DNA of 64,000 nt, taken from NCBI RefSeq assembly GCF_002846395.1, contig NZ_PJMU01000002.1, forward strand, positions 744,001 through 808,000. The letters run 5' to 3'. Below, piece after piece: positions 1 to 8,465 of this stretch. The notes beneath the pieces were generated by a model. The model did not search any database. It was not told where the DNA came from and was given only the letters and a program-made list of their open reading frames with translations. This DNA is from Pontibacter ramchanderi (GTDB taxonomy: Bacteria; Bacteroidota; Bacteroidia; Cytophagales; Hymenobacteraceae). Position 1 is the stretch's first letter. Each line of letters opens with the position of its first letter. A program made the position numbers and the translations under genes.

Positions 1-1
1 A

Positions 2-439
2 AAAGCCATCCTGCACCAGAATCCGCACCTGCGCCGCATTTTTCAGGAGGCTGAGTTTTTGTATGAGCAGCCGGAGGTAATTAACGAGATATCCTTTGCC
101 ACCAAAACCTGCGTGGAAAATCACATGCTGATGTGCGGCGATGCGGCTGGCATGATCACGCCGCTTTGTGGCAACGGTATGGCCATGGCCATCCATGCAG
201 GCAAGCTGGCGGCAGAGCAGGTAGTCCATTATTTCGAAAACGGCCGCAACCGACAGGCGCTGGAGAGGGGCTATACCCTAGCCTGGGAAAAGCAGTTTGC
301 GCAGCGGCTCCGGCTAGGGCGTGCCGTGCAGCGCTTGTTTGGCAGCCCGCTGCTATCGGAGGTGGCAGTAGGTACGCTCCGCTATATGCCGGCAGCCGTG
401 CGCCTCATCATGCGCCAAACACACGGCCAGCCTTTCTGA
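2..439 (+). CDS. FAD-dependent oxidoreductase, C-terminal part (cut by window edge)
   Basis: The frame is open from position 2, so only the last ~145 residues are present. They contain a C-terminal FAD-binding stretch, CGDAAGMITPLCGNGMAMAI, typical of the geranylgeranyl-reductase/UbiH-like monooxygenase superfamily, where the GD and following glycines contact FAD. Type III polyketide synthase and methyltransferase genes follow on the same strand after a 169-base spacer. That order resembles the Streptomyces srsABC phenolic-lipid set, in which a flavoprotein hydroxylates the resorcinol ring; a role as ring hydroxylase here is inference. Substrate and start are unknown because the N-terminus is outside the window. 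Confidence 0.8.
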   Translation, partial: KAILHQNPHLRRIFQEAEFLYEQPEVINEISFATKTCVENHMLMCGDAAGMITPLCGNGMAMAIHAGKLAAEQVVHYFENGRNRQALERGYTLAWEKQFAQRLRLGRAVQRLFGSPLLSEVAVGTLRYMPAAVRLIMRQTHGQPF

Positions 440-608
440 TCCTTACATCTTAAAAACGTCCGCTTGCGTACTAATTCCATACCTGCACCTGCGCACCATT
501 TTCAGGCATAGGTAAACTTAAAACACCCCCGCTTGTTGTCGCTATACCTGTCGTGGCTTAGCAAAACGGCAAAAGAACTCGTATGACACACACTCTACTC
601 ACCGGCTT

Positions 609-1730
609 ATGAAAAGCTATATATGCGGTATCGGCACGGCTAACCCGCCCCACAAAGTCCCACAGATGCAGGTGGCCGACTTTATGGCAGCGGCCCATCA
701 ACTCGATGAACAAGGGAGCCGCAAGCTCAAAGCACTCTACCGCGTATCAGGTATAGGGCAGCGCTACAGCGTGCTTCAGGACTTTACCCGACAAAACGGC
801 GACTATACCTTCTTTCCCAACACACACGACCTCGAGCCCTTCCCGACGGTACAGCAGCGCATGGCGGTATACCGCAAACACGCCCTCGACCTATCAGAAC
901 AGGCGGTGCGCAACTGCCTGGAGCAATTGAGCAACGCTAAGCTCCAGGACCTGACCCACCTGATCACGGTGAGCTGCACGGGTATGTATGCGCCGGGTCT
1001 GGATATTGAGCTGGTGGAGCGGCTTGAGCTGAACCCTTGCGTGCAGCGCACGGCTGTGAACTTCATGGGTTGCTATGCAGCTTTCAATGCGATTAAACTG
1101 GCTGATGCCATTTGCAAAGCCGACCCGAATGCCCGTGTCATGCTGGTCTGCACCGAGATCTGCACGATTCACTTCCAGAAAAACTCGGAACAGGACCACT
1201 TGGTGTCGAATGCGCTGTTTGGCGATGGGGCGGCGGCCGTGCTCATGCAAGGGCAGCCCTGCCAGGAGGTGAGCCTGGAGCTGCAGTCTTTTCACTGCGA
1301 CCTGGCCCCGGCCGGTAAGCGTGAAATGGCCTGGCACATCGGCGACACCGGTTTTGAGATGACCCTTTCCTCTTACGTGCCGGACCTGATCAAAAATGGT
1401 ATCAAGCAGCTGACCGATCGCTTGCTGCAGGGCTTGCGCACTACTGTTTCGGAGATCAAGCTGTTTGCCATTCACCCCGGCGGCCGCCGCATACTGGAGG
1501 TGATAGAGCAGGAACTGGGCCTGACCCGCGACGACAACCGCTTTGCCTACCGGGTGCTGCACGAGTTCGGCAACATGTCGTCGGCTACGGTGCTGTTTGT
1601 GCTGAAGGAGCTAATGGCCAGCCTGACCACACAAGAAAAAGACGAACCGGTGCTGAGTTTTGCCTTTGGCCCGGGCCTTACCCTGGAATCGATGCTACTG
1701 AAAGTGCATTATGCTGAAGCAAAGGTCTAA
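609..1730 (+). CDS. Type III polyketide synthase (chalcone/stilbene synthase family)
   Basis: At 373 residues it has the usual length of bacterial type III synthases, homodimeric enzymes that extend acyl-CoA starters with malonyl-CoA and cyclise the product. The Cys-His-Asn triad is intact: Cys123 in TVSCTGMYAPGLD, His289 in FAIHPGGRR and Asn322 in FGNMSSATV. FGDGAAAVLM, another family signature, is also present. The gene overlaps the next one, a methyltransferase, by 20 bases, and an FAD oxidoreductase lies upstream, suggesting production and tailoring of an alkylresorcinol, alkylpyrone or related phenolic lipid. The product cannot be read from sequence. The ATG start has no Shine-Dalgarno sequence, as is normal for this phylum. 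Confidence 0.93.
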   Translation: MKSYICGIGTANPPHKVPQMQVADFMAAAHQLDEQGSRKLKALYRVSGIGQRYSVLQDFTRQNGDYTFFPNTHDLEPFPTVQQRMAVYRKHALDLSEQAVRNCLEQLSNAKLQDLTHLITVSCTGMYAPGLDIELVERLELNPCVQRTAVNFMGCYAAFNAIKLADAICKADPNARVMLVCTEICTIHFQKNSEQDHLVSNALFGDGAAAVLMQGQPCQEVSLELQSFHCDLAPAGKREMAWHIGDTGFEMTLSSYVPDLIKNGIKQLTDRLLQGLRTTVSEIKLFAIHPGGRRILEVIEQELGLTRDDNRFAYRVLHEFGNMSSATVLFVLKELMASLTTQEKDEPVLSFAFGPGLTLESMLLKVHYAEAKV

Positions 1731-2412
1731 CCAAGCCGAACTAATGGACGACCTCAGCCTGTCGGGGGACGAGCTGCGGCGCAACCTCGAAGAACTGGAG
1801 GTGATCAATACCTGGCTGGGCGGGTATAAGGTGGTGCTCGATGCGCTGGAGCAGCTGCTGGCAGGGTATACAGGTCCGCCCTTGCGCCTGGCTGACATCG
1901 GCTGCGGAGGAGGCGACACGCTGCGTCACATCGCCAAGTGGGCCCGCCGCAAAAACATAAAACTGCAGCTTACAGGTATAGATGCCAACAGCTTTATGGT
2001 GCAGTACGCCCGGCAGCGCTGCGGTGGCTTTCCGGAAATAGAGTTGGAGCAGCACGATGTTTTCTCAGAAAGCTTTCAGCATCAGCGATACGACATTATC
2101 GTATGCAGCCTGTTCTGCCATCACTTTACGGATGAACAGCTCGTGCACATGTTTCGGCAGCTGCACCGGCAGGCAGGTATAGCCGTGATCATCAACGACC
2201 TGCACCGGCACTGGTTTGCCTACCATTCCATCAAACTGCTCACCCGGCTCTTTTCTGATTCGCATTTGGTGAAGCATGATGCGCCGCTTTCGGTGTGGCG
2301 GGCTTTCCAGCGGGACGAACTGGGCCACCTGGTGCAAGCGGCAGGTATAGAACAATATAGCCTGCGCTGGATGTGGGCTTTCCGGTGGCAGCTGCTTTTG
2401 AAAAAAGCTTAA
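1711..2412 (+). CDS. Class I SAM-dependent methyltransferase
   Basis: The protein has 233 residues. The SAM-binding motif I is LADIGCGGGDT at about residues 58-68, followed by the acidic loop GIDANSFMV; IVCSLFCHHFTDEQL fits motif IV of UbiE/SrsB-like enzymes. The proposed ATG lies inside the end of the polyketide synthase gene (20-base overlap), implying translational coupling; an in-frame ATG at 1744 is an alternative. It probably C- or O-methylates the product of that synthase. Family assignment is firm, substrate is inferred from context. Confidence 0.9.
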   Translation: MLKQRSNQAELMDDLSLSGDELRRNLEELEVINTWLGGYKVVLDALEQLLAGYTGPPLRLADIGCGGGDTLRHIAKWARRKNIKLQLTGIDANSFMVQYARQRCGGFPEIELEQHDVFSESFQHQRYDIIVCSLFCHHFTDEQLVHMFRQLHRQAGIAVIINDLHRHWFAYHSIKLLTRLFSDSHLVKHDAPLSVWRAFQRDELGHLVQAAGIEQYSLRWMWAFRWQLLLKKA

Positions 2413-2451
2413 CAATTCGTATCTTAACAAGGTATACCAAGCAACTCCCTT

Positions 2452-2628
2452 ATGATGCGACGGATCAATGTGCCTTACCTGCTTTCGGTAGTGCTGGCTG
2501 CCACGGCGTTTTATTTCGCCTGGTCCCGTGAACTTGTAACCAATGTATGGCTGGCTCTTGCACTGATCGCTACGCTACAACCGGCTGTTTACCTAGTGCT
2601 GCGGCACGCCCGCAACAGGTATAGCTAA
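2452..2628 (+). CDS. Small two-helix membrane protein
   Basis: A 58-codon frame starts ATGATGCGACGG and ends RNRYS-stop. It encodes two hydrophobic segments, about residues 7-23 and 32-50, each flanked by arginines. It lies 39 bases after the methyltransferase and 23 bases before another tiny membrane protein, all on one strand, so it may belong to the same transcription unit. I do not recognise the family. The clean frame, topology and tight spacing support it as a real gene. Confidence 0.55.
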   Translation: MMRRINVPYLLSVVLAATAFYFAWSRELVTNVWLALALIATLQPAVYLVLRHARNRYS

Positions 2629-2651
2629 ACCGTTCACTTAATCCTTTTGAC

Positions 2652-2864
2652 ATGAACAAAAGCACGCTTAACTTCTGGATTCTCTTCGTAGTGTCCATCA
2701 TTATTTCAGCCCTGGTTATCTCTCTTTTCGTGAAGGTGCTCAAGGCTGTTTTGTTCATCATCCTGGTGCTGGTACTGGCCCCGATCATTTACATTGCGCT
2801 TAAGTTGATACTGCCAGGTGCCCGGGGCAAGAGTGAAGATGACAAGCTGAAGTCCAGGCCTTAG
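2652..2864 (+). CDS. Small membrane protein
   Basis: The 70-residue protein has two adjacent hydrophobic helices (about residues 8-28 and 33-56) and a charged tail ending SEDDKLKSRP. It is the last gene of the rightward group starting with the FAD oxidoreductase; the convergent deacetylase gene ends two bases after it. No family is recognised and no catalytic residues are visible. It is probably an inner-membrane protein. Confidence 0.6.
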   Translation: MNKSTLNFWILFVVSIIISALVISLFVKVLKAVLFIILVLVLAPIIYIALKLILPGARGKSEDDKLKSRP

Positions 2865-2866
2865 GA

Positions 2867-3769
2867 TCAGAAGAAAAGCTGCTGCGCCAGCCGGAATGTG
2901 TTGGCGTGCGCCTCTACAATGTGTGCGATCTGTTTAGAGTAGCCACCTCCCATGCTCACCGCCACAGGTATACGGTTTTGTACGCAGGCCTCCAGCACCA
3001 TGCGGTCGCGGGCCTTGCAACCGGCGATGCTCATGCTCAGTTTCCCGAGTTTATCGGTAGCCAGCACATCCACCCCCGACTGAAAAAACACAAACTCCGG
3101 CTCCTGCTCATCTAGCAGCCGTGGCAGGTGCTCGCCCAGTAGTTTCAGGTATGTCTTATCATCAGTACCCTCTGCCAGTGGCACATCCAGGTCCGACTGC
3201 TCTTTGTGGAAAGGGTAATTGTGCCCCCCGTGCATGCTGAAGGTAAATACCCGCGGCTCATCCCGGAAGATTTGTGCCGTGCCGTTGCCTTGGTGCACGT
3301 CCAGGTCCACTACCAGCACTTTTTTGATTCCCTTATACCTGAGCAAATGATTGGCGGCAATAGCTATGTCGTTGAGCAAACAGAAGCCTTCTCCCCTATC
3401 CGTAAAGGCATGGTGTGTGCCGCCGGCTATGTTCATGCCGATGCCGAACTCCAGCGCAAACAGGGCCGCCTGCACCGTGCCGTTCATGATCACAATCTCC
3501 CGCTGCACCAGTTGCTCAGACAATGGAAAGCCCGTCTTTCGAATCTCCGACGGACTTAGCTGCAGGTCGCGCAGGCGCTGCCAGTAGGTGGCGTCGTGGG
3601 TGTCGAGGATGTACTGCTCGGCAAGCGGCTCGGGAGCAAACAGGTTATCTTGGGTGATGGTGCCTTCGTAGAGCAGCTGCTCGGGCAACAGGTCGTACTT
3701 GGCCATCGGGAAACGGTGGCCTTCGGGTAAGGAATGTGCGAATATCTCGGACCAGGCAATTTTTAGCAT
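2867..3769 (-). CDS. Histone deacetylase-like amidohydrolase
   Basis: This 300-residue protein is a compact arginase/deacetylase-fold enzyme of the bacterial HDAC-like/AcuC superfamily, zinc enzymes that remove acetyl groups from lysine or small amides. Visible signatures are GGTHHAF (tandem histidines), VDLDVHQGNGTA (zinc-ligand Asp and His) and FQSGVDVLATDKLG (later zinc-ligand Asp region). Zinc ligands and catalytic histidines appear intact. It stands alone, convergent with the preceding small membrane gene. Substrate is unknown. Confidence 0.9.
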   Translation of the reverse strand: MLKIAWSEIFAHSLPEGHRFPMAKYDLLPEQLLYEGTITQDNLFAPEPLAEQYILDTHDATYWQRLRDLQLSPSEIRKTGFPLSEQLVQREIVIMNGTVQAALFALEFGIGMNIAGGTHHAFTDRGEGFCLLNDIAIAANHLLRYKGIKKVLVVDLDVHQGNGTAQIFRDEPRVFTFSMHGGHNYPFHKEQSDLDVPLAEGTDDKTYLKLLGEHLPRLLDEQEPEFVFFQSGVDVLATDKLGKLSMSIAGCKARDRMVLEACVQNRIPVAVSMGGGYSKQIAHIVEAHANTFRLAQQLFF

Positions 3770-4325
3770 TGTGCAAAATTAACACTTATACACGGTGCCT
3801 GGTTTATCCACCGTCGCCTTTTTCTGTACGGGCAAGCAGCTGCACCACTCCGCCGCCGCCTATACCTGTGCCAGTTACACTATCTCTAAACGACACGCTT
3901 CCAACTGATTTTCAGTACAATTACGATCAGACAACATTATGTAAAGCACCCTATGCACACCGGTGTATAAATTCTTGTAACCCTATATAGTTGCCCACAA
4001 ATGCACATTCGGCATGTGGAAAAATGTGGATAACTATGTTGATTATGGTGAATTATCCACCGTTTCGTGTTAACTCTATGTTAATTTCAGGTAAATTTTA
4101 AGCTCCCGCCTCCTCAACTACCCCCTACACCAGAGGTGACAAGACCTGGAGCAGTCCAATTTAGATCTGCTGCTAATCTGTTGTGGCGCAGCTCAAAATC
4201 CATACCTAACACCTAAGCATCCACGCATATGCAACCTTCATTTCTCAAAAACGATATATAGTTATTCATAGATAAAAGACCTATTTTGTCTTAGCACCTA
4301 AAAATAGCAACACAAACCACAACCC
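3770..4325. other. 556-base spacer without a recognisable gene
   Basis: The spacer lies between the divergent deacetylase and beta-barrel genes and becomes clearly AT-rich after about 3900. It has one copy of the AGGTATA word family (complement, near 3862). A -7-like TATTTTG at 4282-4288 precedes the rightward gene, but I cannot find a matching TTG upstream. The open frame at 3736-3990 has no convincing protein character. No RNA gene is apparent. Confidence 0.5.
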
Positions 4326-4955
4326 ATGAAAAGCCCCTTACTCTTTATTATCGCCCTCCTGATTTCAATAAACACCTTTGCTCAATCAGAATATGGTCCC
4401 TCAGCCGGACAGCAGAACCATAACCTGTTCAGCGGCACCGGCCCTAATTCTGGCTTTGGTATAAAAGGTGGTGTGAGCTTTGCCACTCTCCGTGGCAGCG
4501 ACAAAGACGTGTTGGGCGACTTCAGCGGCCTTACTACTTTTCACGCCGGTGTGTATACCCAGTTTTCGCTTGGCAACACATTCTCCATACAGCCCGAGGC
4601 GCTCTACTCTCGCAAGGGCATCGAGCGCAACGACTCCACTTTCCGCTTCGACTACCTGGAAGTACCTATTCTGGCGGTGTTCAATATCACCGAGACTGTG
4701 AGTGTGCACTTTGGCCCGCAGGTTGGCATCCTGATGTCGGCGAAGGAGGAAGACACGGAGGTAAACATTGAGCCGCTCAACACCTTTGCTTATGGCGTCG
4801 CGGCAGGGGCGGAGGCGCGTCTGAGCGTTTTCAGGCTGGGAGCCCGCTACAACCTGGGGGTGGAGGACCTTCGCAAAGAAACAAACCAGGGGCAAAAGAT
4901 AAACCAGGATATAAAACACGGTGTATTTCAGGTATACCTGGGCCTCGGTTTTTAA
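4326..4955 (+). CDS. Outer-membrane beta-barrel protein (PorT-like family)
   Basis: A 209-residue exported protein with a signal peptide ending NTFAQ around residue 20. The mature part has alternating polar/hydrophobic strands, the start GFGIKGGVSFATLRG typical of Bacteroidota OMP_b-brl_2/PorT-like barrels, and a terminal aromatic (GLGF) as expected for an outer-membrane C-terminal strand. A terminator hairpin follows at 4981. Its role may be structural or transport and is unknown. The coding region contains the palindrome CAGGTATACCTG at 4929-4940. Confidence 0.82.
   Translation: MKSPLLFIIALLISINTFAQSEYGPSAGQQNHNLFSGTGPNSGFGIKGGVSFATLRGSDKDVLGDFSGLTTFHAGVYTQFSLGNTFSIQPEALYSRKGIERNDSTFRFDYLEVPILAVFNITETVSVHFGPQVGILMSAKEEDTEVNIEPLNTFAYGVAAGAEARLSVFRLGARYNLGVEDLRKETNQGQKINQDIKHGVFQVYLGLGF
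4929..4940. repeat. Palindromic double copy of the AGGTATA word
   Basis: CAGGTATACCTG is a perfect 12-base palindrome made by two back-to-back, overlapping copies of the dispersed word. It lies inside the beta-barrel gene, where it encodes Gln-Val-Tyr-Leu. Confidence 0.8.
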
Positions 4956-4980
4956 GGTATAGCGCCACTTCATCCTCTCC

Positions 4981-5012
4981 AAAACAGGGACCTGACAGCA
5001 GGCCCCTGTTTT
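4981..5012 (+). terminator. Rho-independent terminator after the beta-barrel gene
   Basis: AAAACAGGG at 4981-4989 pairs with CCCTGTTTT at 5004-5012. An inner CCTG/CAGG pairing extends the stem, and the T run is part of the right arm. Confidence 0.75.
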
Positions 5013-5124
5013 GTTTCAGGCCCAAGCCTGGTAAGCTCTGATTCAGCCCTTTGTCTCCGTATACCGTATTTTACTAATGCAAGGAAACCACCCCTGTGCC
5101 GCCGGGCACAGCGCCTATACCTAT

Positions 5125-5847
5125 ATGAACACACACAGCCACCGACTATACCATACCCTGCTGTGGGTTATGCTGGCCATTGCCGGCGTAGCCTGCGACA
5201 CCACCGTGAAAACAGACGAAGCGGAGATTGGGGCCGCCATCAACTACCTGGCTCCCTTCAACGCGGACCAAACCTTTCAGATCGATACGGCCGGAAGCTC
5301 CGTAACCTGGATCGGCGCCAAAGTGACAGGCCGCCACAATGGACTGATCCCCGTAAAACAGGGCACCATTATGCTGCACAATGGCAAATTGCAGGGCGGT
5401 AAGGCCCTACTCGACATGACCGGTGTTCGGTCCGAGGATAAATCGATTGACGAGGCAGGCAACCTAAAGCTCACCAAACACCTGCGCTCTGCCGACTTCT
5501 TTGACGTGGAGCAGCACCCCGTCGCTTCTTTCGAGATCACATCCGTTGCCCCCTACGACAGCACCGAGCGGCAGGAGGTGCCAGCCTTTGCCGGAAATGC
5601 AAGAGAAATGCGCGTTAAGGATCCGAATCACAAAGTAACCGGCAACCTCACGATCAAGGGCATCACCAAGAGCATCAGCTTTCCGGCCCGCATTGAGGTG
5701 GAGGACTCCGTGCTGCGCGCCAAAGCCAATTTCAACATCGACCGCACCCACTGGCGGCTCAGCTATGGCTCCGATCAGTCGCTTGGGAACAGGACGATTT
5801 ACCCGGCCGTAAATATTGGACTGGACATAGTGGCAAACCTACAATAA
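5125..5847 (+). CDS. YceI family protein, probable lipoprotein
   Basis: A 240-residue protein starting at the ATG before NTHSHRL; the frame is open further left, but this start puts a hydrophobic leader directly before Cys in IAGVACD, a weak lipobox. From about residue 55 it has the YceI lipocalin-like pattern: FQIDTAGSSVTWIGAKV, GKLQGGKALLDM, HLRSADFFDVEQHPVASFEI and VTGNLTIKGITKSI. YceI domains bind isoprenoid or amphiphilic ligands; no enzymatic activity is assured. It is probably anchored in the periplasm or outer membrane. Confidence 0.88.
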   Translation: MNTHSHRLYHTLLWVMLAIAGVACDTTVKTDEAEIGAAINYLAPFNADQTFQIDTAGSSVTWIGAKVTGRHNGLIPVKQGTIMLHNGKLQGGKALLDMTGVRSEDKSIDEAGNLKLTKHLRSADFFDVEQHPVASFEITSVAPYDSTERQEVPAFAGNAREMRVKDPNHKVTGNLTIKGITKSISFPARIEVEDSVLRAKANFNIDRTHWRLSYGSDQSLGNRTIYPAVNIGLDIVANLQ

Positions 5848-5974
5848 ACTAACCAGCAAACACTTACACGCCTTGTTGCGTTACAGCAATTGTACTGTTC
5901 CTACATTTATTCCGCCCCGGTTATGCTAAAGTCACCCGTAATACGTTCCTACACAAACCATTTGTGAACATATT

Positions 5975-6520
5975 ATGAGAAAATACCTTTGCCTGCTGCC
6001 TCTTTTGCTACTCAGCCTCACGGCCAACGCCCAGGGCGGTACCATAGCGGCATTTAACTTAAAGCAGGCAGAGACGCTGAAATTCGGGATGCTGGCACTG
6101 GGCGCCTGGGCTCTCGTCAATATCCTGATCAGCAGCATAAAACTGACCAAGTCGTCGCGCAACAAGCGCTTCTTTTTCCAGATGAACATTTACTGGAACA
6201 TCGTGAACATGATCATTGCAGGCGGTTCGCTATATTACATCCTGTCGGCAGACGCCGGTGCGCGCACTCTCCCCCAAACGGTAGACTTCCACTTCTGGAA
6301 CCTGAGGCTCCTATACCTGAGCATTGGCCTGGACCTGGCATTTCTGATGCTGGCGGCCTATTTGAAGGAGAAATCGCTGAGCTCTCCAAAGGCGGAGCAG
6401 TACCTGGGCTATGGGCAGTCGATCACGTTGCAAGCTATGTTTCTGCTGGTGCTGGATGTAACGCTGGTTGTGCTGCTGGAAGGCCCGGGCCAGGAACTAC
6501 TCCAGCTGGTGCAGGGCTAA
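5975..6520 (+). CDS. Conserved integral membrane protein with signal peptide
   Basis: The 181-residue protein has a signal-like leader ending LTANAQ, then four likely transmembrane helices (about residues 38-55, 70-90, 105-127, 148-168). The pattern FFFQMNIYWNIVNMIIAGGSLYY resembles a small uncharacterised Bacteroidota membrane family (DUF6992-like, from memory and unverified). It is monocistronic, followed by a strong terminator. No function can be inferred. Confidence 0.7.
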   Translation: MRKYLCLLPLLLLSLTANAQGGTIAAFNLKQAETLKFGMLALGAWALVNILISSIKLTKSSRNKRFFFQMNIYWNIVNMIIAGGSLYYILSADAGARTLPQTVDFHFWNLRLLYLSIGLDLAFLMLAAYLKEKSLSSPKAEQYLGYGQSITLQAMFLLVLDVTLVVLLEGPGQELLQLVQG

Positions 6521-6532
6521 GGTATAGCTACA

Positions 6533-6573
6533 AAAAAGCCGCGCCGTACCCAGCAGGTATAGCGCGGCTTTTT
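6533..6573. terminator. Terminator between convergent genes, AGGTATA word in its loop
   Basis: AAAAAGCCGCGC pairs with GCGCGGCTTTTT. The loop contains CAGGTATA. A-run and T-run on opposite sides allow use by both flanking convergent genes. Confidence 0.85.
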
Positions 6574-6589
6574 CAGTTTTATACCTGGT

Positions 6590-7147
6590 CTAGCGCGCCT
6601 CGTGGCGGCCTTCGGCAAATTCCTCTACTATTTTTTTGTTGAACGCAGGTATATCGTCGGGCTTGCGGCTTGTTACCAGCCCATTGTCTACTACCACTTC
6701 TTCATCTACCCACTCGGCACCGGCGTTTTTCAGATCGGTTTTCAAGGTATGGTAGCTGGTTACTTTCTTGCCTTTCAGCTTGCCCGTCTCGATCAGCGTC
6801 CAGGGGCCGTGACAGATGGCGGCCACGGGTTTGCCGCTCTCCATAAACTGGCTCACAAAGCCAACCACCTTTTCGTTGGCGCGCAGTTTGTCGGGGCTCA
6901 TCACGCCACCCGGCAGCAGCAGGCCATTGTAATCGTCGGCCTTCACGCTGTCTATCGTTCTGTCTACCTTAAATTTATCACCCCAGTCGGTGTGGTTCCA
7001 GCCCTTCACTTCGCCGTCTTTCAGGGCGATGATATGGGTCTCGGCACCGGCCTCTTCCAGTGCTTTTTTAGGCTCGGTGAGTTCTACCTGTTCAAATCCA
7101 TCGGTTACTACAATCGCTATCTTTTTACCTTGCAGATTATTAGCCAT
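6590..7147 (-). CDS. DJ-1/PfpI superfamily protein (class I glutamine amidotransferase-like)
   Basis: The chosen start MANNLQGKK gives 185 residues, the usual PfpI length; nine extra in-frame residues upstream lack support. The nucleophile elbow AAICHGPW carries the conserved Cys and His, and the N-terminal KKIAIVVTDGFEQVEL strand with its glutamate completes the family active-site pattern. Relatives act as proteases, deglycases or general stress proteins; which applies here cannot be decided. It is a single gene, convergent with the preceding membrane protein. Confidence 0.9.
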   Translation of the reverse strand: MANNLQGKKIAIVVTDGFEQVELTEPKKALEEAGAETHIIALKDGEVKGWNHTDWGDKFKVDRTIDSVKADDYNGLLLPGGVMSPDKLRANEKVVGFVSQFMESGKPVAAICHGPWTLIETGKLKGKKVTSYHTLKTDLKNAGAEWVDEEVVVDNGLVTSRKPDDIPAFNKKIVEEFAEGRHEAR

Positions 7148-7263
7148 TCTAAGTTCGTTTTTATAGTTTAACATTCGTATAGTTTATTCAAAACGATTTA
7201 AAGGGCAAATTGTTAACAGGAAAAACACCACAATAGCGCCTTTCCCCATTTCGTTAGCATACT

Positions 7264-7761
7264 ATGGCCGTATACCTGAAACACCTGTTCTTACTGCTCT
7301 CGCTCAGCCTGCTTGCCAGCCTGGCGGCGCAGGCGCAGAATGTTACCACCATCAAGTTCGACCAACTGCAGGAGTTGCGGCAGGCACCGCACGACACGCT
7401 GTATGTGGTGAACTTCTGGGCTACGTGGTGCAAGCCCTGCATCAAGGAGATGCCCTATTTTGAGGCTGCGCATGCCGAATACAAAGACCAGCCCGTGCGG
7501 GTAATCTTGGTGAGTATGGATGCCGTGCAGGACAAGGAGAAGCGGGTGCTGCCTTTTGTGCAGAAGCGCAACCTGCAGTCGCGGCTATACCTGCTCGACG
7601 AGCCCGACGGCAACACCTGGATCGACCGCATCGAGCCGAAGTGGTCGGGTGCTATACCTGCCACCATGTTCTTCAACAACAAGCGCGGGCAATACGAGTT
7701 TATCGAGCGCGAGATCTCGCAGCAGGAATTACAGGAACTGATCACCAAGTATAAACCATAA
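7264..7761 (+). CDS. TlpA-like exported thioredoxin-fold protein
   Basis: The 165-residue protein has a signal peptide ending LAAQAQ near residue 21 and the redox motif WCKPC in NFWATWCKPCIKEMPYF. The cis-proline region reads IPATMFFNN. It is a periplasmic disulfide oxidoreductase, probably reducing, of the TlpA/ResA group. The next gene, another redox protein, starts nine bases after its stop, indicating an operon. Confidence 0.9.
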   Translation: MAVYLKHLFLLLSLSLLASLAAQAQNVTTIKFDQLQELRQAPHDTLYVVNFWATWCKPCIKEMPYFEAAHAEYKDQPVRVILVSMDAVQDKEKRVLPFVQKRNLQSRLYLLDEPDGNTWIDRIEPKWSGAIPATMFFNNKRGQYEFIEREISQQELQELITKYKP

Positions 7762-7770
7762 CGAACTACT

Positions 7771-8406
7771 ATGAAGAATAACCGCATACCGTTTCTGTAC
7801 ATGGCCTGCCTGCTGTTGGTGGGTGTACTAATGGGGGCTATACCTGCCTCCGAAAACTCAGGCTACCAGGTAGGCGACACAGCCCGTGACTTCAAGCTCA
7901 AGAATGTGGATGGCAAGATGGTGTCGATGGCCGATTACAAAGATGCCAAGGGCTTTATCGTGACTTTTACCTGCAACACATGCCCTTACTCCGTGGCCTA
8001 CGAAGACCGCCTGATCGAGCTGCACAACAAGTATGCGCCTAAAGGCTACCCGATCATTGCCATCAACCCGAACGATGTGAAAGTATCGCCGAAGGATTCT
8101 TACAAACACATGCAGGTGCGCGCCAAAGAAAAGAACTTCCCGTTCCCGTACGTGTATGACGAGACCCAGGAGATCACCAAAGCCTACGGCGCTACCCGCA
8201 CGCCGCATTTGTATGTAGTGCAGAAGCAGCAGGACGGCACGTTCAAAGTTGCCTACATTGGCACGATAGACGACAACTCGCGCGAGCCGGAGAAAGTGCA
8301 GAAGAAGTACGCCGAGGCCGCTTTGGACGAGTTGGTAGCCGGAAAGCCCGTGAGCCAACCCAACACCAAAGCAATCGGCTGCACCATTAAATGGCGGGAA
8401 GCGTAG
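7771..8406 (+). CDS. Exported peroxiredoxin-like (AhpC/TSA redoxin) protein
   Basis: A 211-residue protein with an N-terminal hydrophobic leader, then a redoxin domain starting YQVGDTARDFKLKNVDG. The active region FTCNTCPYSVAYEDRL holds a CxxC followed by Pro, as in a Bacteroidota redoxin group usually annotated as thioredoxin family rather than classical peroxiredoxin. TRTPHLYVV carries the cis-Pro loop. It forms an operon with the preceding TlpA-like gene; the pair probably handles periplasmic thiol redox. The terminator at 8438 follows. Confidence 0.87.
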   Translation: MKNNRIPFLYMACLLLVGVLMGAIPASENSGYQVGDTARDFKLKNVDGKMVSMADYKDAKGFIVTFTCNTCPYSVAYEDRLIELHNKYAPKGYPIIAINPNDVKVSPKDSYKHMQVRAKEKNFPFPYVYDETQEITKAYGATRTPHLYVVQKQQDGTFKVAYIGTIDDNSREPEKVQKKYAEAALDELVAGKPVSQPNTKAIGCTIKWREA

Positions 8407-8437
8407 GCATTAACTTGACAATAGAGTTTGTGGCAAA

Positions 8438-8465
8438 GGACAAAAGACCACAGTGTTTTTTGTCC
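8438..8465 (+). terminator. Probable terminator within a GACAAARGAC repeat cluster
   Basis: GGACAAAA at 8438-8445 pairs with TTTTGTCC at 8458-8465, just after the redoxin gene. The arms are part of a wider cluster of GACAAAAGAC/GTCCTTTGTC words running to 8493, so alternative stems exist. Confidence 0.5.

Noticed and set aside
3736..3990. 84-codon frame at the edge of the 556-base spacer
   Set aside because: It begins inside the deacetylase gene and continues into AT-rich spacer; Pro/Ser-rich translation with no domain.
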